DNA from: Dehalococcoidia bacterium
GTDB lineage: Bacteria > Chloroflexota > Dehalococcoidia > GIF9 > UBA5620
Assembly: GCA_016783225.1 (NCBI GenBank)
Contig: JADHWZ010000078.1
Location: 1-9,410, forward strand
DNA: 9,410 nucleotides
Direction of reading: 5' to 3'
A program made the translations under genes and the position numbers. The notes beneath the pieces were generated by a model. The model was given only the letters and a program-made list of their open reading frames with translations, had not been told where the DNA came from and made no database searches. The first letter of the stretch is position 1, and every line of letters starts with the position of its first letter. Shown here one piece after another: positions 6,924 to 9,410 of this stretch.

Positions 6924-7093
6924 CAGGAAGCTTCTGCACAGAGGAAGTCAGAGCCTGCCAACGGTGCTCTGGGCTCTCACCTTACAACGTCCGGTCAAAT
7001 GGCTATCAGACTGGCTTCCTGCCACCTGTTTGCTAGCCCTTGTTAGGTTAGACAGACCCGTGGCTTGGTTCAAAGACCTGCGGCATTCAGAAG

Positions 7094-8923
7094 CTAGTCC
7101 TCAAAGCTCTTCTCTCTACCAGCAGCGGGTATGCCCTCTTGATCCCAGCCGCGCTTCTGATAGTACAGGGAAAGGAGCCTCTGGAAGTATTCCTGATCTA
7201 TCACTTTGCCTGCGTTCGGACCAGTGAGGGCGGGGTTTGCGTGAACCTTGTAGGGAAGACTGTCATCCTTGCGACTCATACCGAGGCGGACGTTTACGAG
7301 GCGCGTTAGGTCGTACACATTGTTCGAGAGCTCCAGAAGCTGCTCAAGAGATAGGTCTTCTCCGGTCACATACTTGTAGAAATTCGCATAGTGCCGCTCA
7401 TTTAGCCCCAACTCGATCCAGGGTAGGCGGCACACACCAAGCATGTCAAACAGCGGGCGCAGTGTCTGGTGGTATATTACAATGTCAACCTTCTCTTCAT
7501 CGGACCAGCTCTGCCCTTCTTCCATTTCCTTCGCAATAGTCCACGCCCGCGTGTGATGTGCACCTATGTCCGAGGTAGCATAAGCCAACGCCATGGAAGT
7601 GCCAGCGCGGCTGTCGTAAGCTGACTGTTCAAGCCCTTTCACCTGAAGAATCATTTTGTCCATCTCAGGCCACTGTTGGATAATGCGCCTCGGGCCATCG
7701 GCAATAATGTCGCCAATACCTTGCCGGTTAGCGATGTTTTGTATCAGTTCCAGGATAGCATCCTCATCTCCCCAGGTGATATCCCTGCCATCAAGGTCGG
7801 CGAGCGAGAGTATCCCCTTCTCATACCCCTCTATCACAGCTCCCACGGCGCTCCCTGTCGAAATCGTATCCAACCCCAGCTCGTCACACAGTCGCGTTGC
7901 AGCGAGTATCGCAGCGAAGTTATCGATTCCCAGGTTAGACCCCAGCATAGCGCAGGATTCATATTCCGGCCCCTCAAGTACCGTCCCCGTGTATTTCCCA
8001 TGCTTCACGAGGCAAATATTACCGCAGCACATGGGACACAAGAAACAGGCGCTATCACCTATCTTGTAATGAGCCAGCATTGTCGCCCCGTTGATCTGGT
8101 CGTGCTTGGCAAAGACACTGTCCTTGAAGTTGTACGCCGGCAGAATGCCCTTCTCGTTCGCGTACTCAATGACATTCATGAGGCCTTCTTGCTGCCACAT
8201 TCTGAAGTACTTGTGTTCCTCCATGTATTTGTAAGCCTCGCTAGCCTCCGCCATCAGCCCTTCAATATCATGGACCGGTAGGTCCCTGTTTCCTCGTACG
8301 ACAATTGCCTTGAGGTTCTTCGACCCCATTATCGCGCCTATCCCGATCCTTCCGGCATTGCGGCTCCAGGCACTGTTGACGCACGCAGACTTGACCAAGT
8401 TCTCGCCAGCCACGCCGATAGTCGCAACATGGACACCATAAGTATCCAGTCGCTCCTTGATCATTCCTTCAGCTTCCAGACAGGTCGTCCCTTGCAGCTC
8501 AGCCATAGGAATAACCTTCGTTTCACCGTTGTCGATGAAGACGATAGACAGCTCCGGTGCCCTACCGGTGACAGACAGAACATCGATTCCCGTCTGCCGC
8601 AACTCGACACCGAAGGCACCACCCATGGACGAGTCCCCATAGACACCGGTAGCCGGTGAGATAGCCACAAAGGAGTTCTTTCCCGACGACGGTAAGTAAG
8701 CTCCGGTTAAGGGTCCCGGTGCAACGACCAGGAGATTCTCCGGGCCAAGGGGGTCTATCTTGAAATCATGTTTCTTCAGATTGTCCCAGACCAATTTCGC
8801 GCCAAACCCACGCCCCCCGATGTACTTCTCTATGAAAGAGGCCGAAAGGTCCAGACGCTCGGCGGTGCCATTTGTAAGATCTACGTGAAGGTGTTTCTTG
8901 AAATACCCGCTCTTTATCGTCAT
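7094..8923 (-). CDS. Aldehyde:ferredoxin oxidoreductase (AOR) family tungsten enzyme
   Basis: The 609-residue protein spans the full AOR family length. It contains an N-terminal GGRGFGAKL block (37-44) and GPLTGAYLPSSGK (70-82), both bordering the bispyranopterin site. The [4Fe-4S] ligands are C293-x2-C296-x3-C300, with the fourth Cys at 498, matching the spacing known in Pyrococcus furiosus AOR. The two pterin-binding D-x-x-G-L motifs are D347-E-L-G-L and D493-M-L-G-V-C. EGPEYES (318-324) and the HH pair (456-457) are candidates for the active-site Glu and His. N544-x-R and RKDDSLP (551-557) are family C-terminal motifs. It would oxidise an aldehyde to a carboxylate, or run the reverse, in the cytoplasm with W and [4Fe-4S]. 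The start has GGAAAGGAAG upstream and overlaps the ferredoxin stop by four bases (ATGA). AOR, FOR, GOR and BamB-like subfamilies cannot be separated by eye. Confidence 0.93.
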   Translation of the reverse strand: MTIKSGYFKKHLHVDLTNGTAERLDLSASFIEKYIGGRGFGAKLVWDNLKKHDFKIDPLGPENLLVVAPGPLTGAYLPSSGKNSFVAISPATGVYGDSSMGGAFGVELRQTGIDVLSVTGRAPELSIVFIDNGETKVIPMAELQGTTCLEAEGMIKERLDTYGVHVATIGVAGENLVKSACVNSAWSRNAGRIGIGAIMGSKNLKAIVVRGNRDLPVHDIEGLMAEASEAYKYMEEHKYFRMWQQEGLMNVIEYANEKGILPAYNFKDSVFAKHDQINGATMLAHYKIGDSACFLCPMCCGNICLVKHGKYTGTVLEGPEYESCAMLGSNLGIDNFAAILAATRLCDELGLDTISTGSAVGAVIEGYEKGILSLADLDGRDITWGDEDAILELIQNIANRQGIGDIIADGPRRIIQQWPEMDKMILQVKGLEQSAYDSRAGTSMALAYATSDIGAHHTRAWTIAKEMEEGQSWSDEEKVDIVIYHQTLRPLFDMLGVCRLPWIELGLNERHYANFYKYVTGEDLSLEQLLELSNNVYDLTRLVNVRLGMSRKDDSLPYKVHANPALTGPNAGKVIDQEYFQRLLSLYYQKRGWDQEGIPAAGREKSFED

Positions 8924-9410
8924 AGCTCTTCCTTTCCTATCTCCGCGTACTGGATAACCTTTTGTTCTCCCTTCTCGTAGAACTCGATTTCTTTCATCTG
9001 GGTGTAGCTCAACACATTGTTCAAGCGTTTGGATTCACCCAAGGCGGCCTCCGGTATCAGCCTCAGTGCCCCCTTTGGGCATTTCCTGACGCATTCCGGG
9101 TCTCCTCCGCACATATCACACTTGATGGGCAATTCGCAGTCTTCATGCGCATATATTGCACCGAAAGGACATGCTTCCACACATTTGTAACAGCCGGTGC
9201 AGTCCTCCTTGTACAATTGCACGACGCCGTCGACCCGTCGCAGCGCATCAGTGGGACATACCTGCGCGCATGTGGGCTCTTTGCACTGGCTGCAGACAAT
9301 GGGCATCCTCACCACCGGATGAGGGTACGTGATCAGTACTCGTATCGCCGCCTTCTTCGGGTTGTTCGTTCCGAAGTGTTTTATGGCACACACAAGTTCA
9401 CAAATCCTGC
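8920..9410 (-). CDS. Polyferredoxin electron-transfer subunit with four [4Fe-4S] clusters (AOR partner), 5' end outside window
   Basis: This is a 16-Cys ferredoxin of the HycB/DmsB/AorA type. Visible cluster groups are CSQC-KEPT-C-x3-CP, CTGCYKCVEACP and CDMC-GGDPE-C-x3-CP. A fourth, N-terminal group is only partly inside. A GTG at 9393 could be read as a start, but the frame stays open to the window edge and reads R-I-C-E-L-V-C before A-I-K-H. That matches the family's first motif CxxCxxC-ELV-C-x3-H, and the last two bases (GC of the preceding codon) fit a Cys codon. The true start is therefore beyond 9410 and no GTG start should be assumed. The protein carries electrons from the AOR subunit to a soluble or membrane acceptor. 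It overlaps the AOR start by four bases, so the two are translationally coupled. Confidence 0.93.
   Translation of the reverse strand, partial: RICELVCAIKHFGTNNPKKAAIRVLITYPHPVVRMPIVCSQCKEPTCAQVCPTDALRRVDGVVQLYKEDCTGCYKCVEACPFGAIYAHEDCELPIKCDMCGGDPECVRKCPKGALRLIPEAALGESKRLNNVLSYTQMKEIEFYEKGEQKVIQYAEIGKEEL

Noticed and set aside
7023..7056. TTGAAC-17-TAACCT on the minus strand in the AOR-MFS gap as an MFS promoter
   Set aside because: The spacing is right but both boxes match poorly (4 of 6 and 3 of 6), so it is no better than chance for a gap of this size.
5613..7093. MFS gene inserted into a methyltransferase gene, with the missing half located upstream
   Set aside because: The minus strand of 6924-7093 has no glycine-rich SAM motif in any frame, so the missing half is not in the window.

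Overview
The window looks like a stretch of an anaerobic bacterial chromosome. Pointers are a tungsten-dependent aldehyde:ferredoxin oxidoreductase family enzyme with a polyferredoxin partner, two lipoprotein signal peptides, strong AGGAGG-type ribosome binding sites and sigma70-like promoters. The mix of a solitary oligopeptide-type binding protein, AOR, MFS carrier and small methyltransferases resembles metagenome-derived Chloroflexota (Dehalococcoidia-like) genomes. That placement is an impression from protein style, not a demonstrated assignment.

Layout, left to right. (1) Bases 1-64 hold the first 21 codons of a glycoside hydrolase family 1 enzyme on the minus strand, recognisable from its N-terminal signature and running off the left edge. 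(2) It is divergent from a small plus-strand secreted or lipoprotein gene (368-895) that has its own promoter. (3) A large minus-strand solute-binding lipoprotein (1166-2884) converges on that gene and has no permease or ATPase beside it. (4) A minus-strand three-helix membrane protein (3164-3562) follows, preceded by a near-consensus promoter. (5) A plus-strand GNAT acetyltransferase (3887-4363) converges on the next block. (6) From the right edge down to 4379, five minus-strand genes are read in the same direction: ferredoxin subunit (partial at 9410), AOR-family oxidoreductase, MFS transporter, a 5'-truncated methyltransferase and an intact class I methyltransferase.

How they work together. 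The ferredoxin and AOR genes overlap by 4 bases (ATGA) and almost certainly encode one redox complex: a W-bispyranopterin aldehyde/carboxylate enzyme passing electrons to a subunit with four [4Fe-4S] clusters. The MFS and methyltransferase genes lie downstream on the same strand. They could import or modify a related carboxylate, but a 170-base gap separates MFS from AOR, so co-transcription is not shown.

The most irregular spot is about 5597-5626. There a methyltransferase ORF lacks its whole SAM-binding half and lacks a ribosome binding site, abutting the MFS stop codon. I found no CRISPR array, insertion sequence, tRNA or rRNA, and no convincing new defence or mobile system. The unfamiliar proteins are the small secreted protein at 368-895 and the three-helix membrane protein at 3164-3562.
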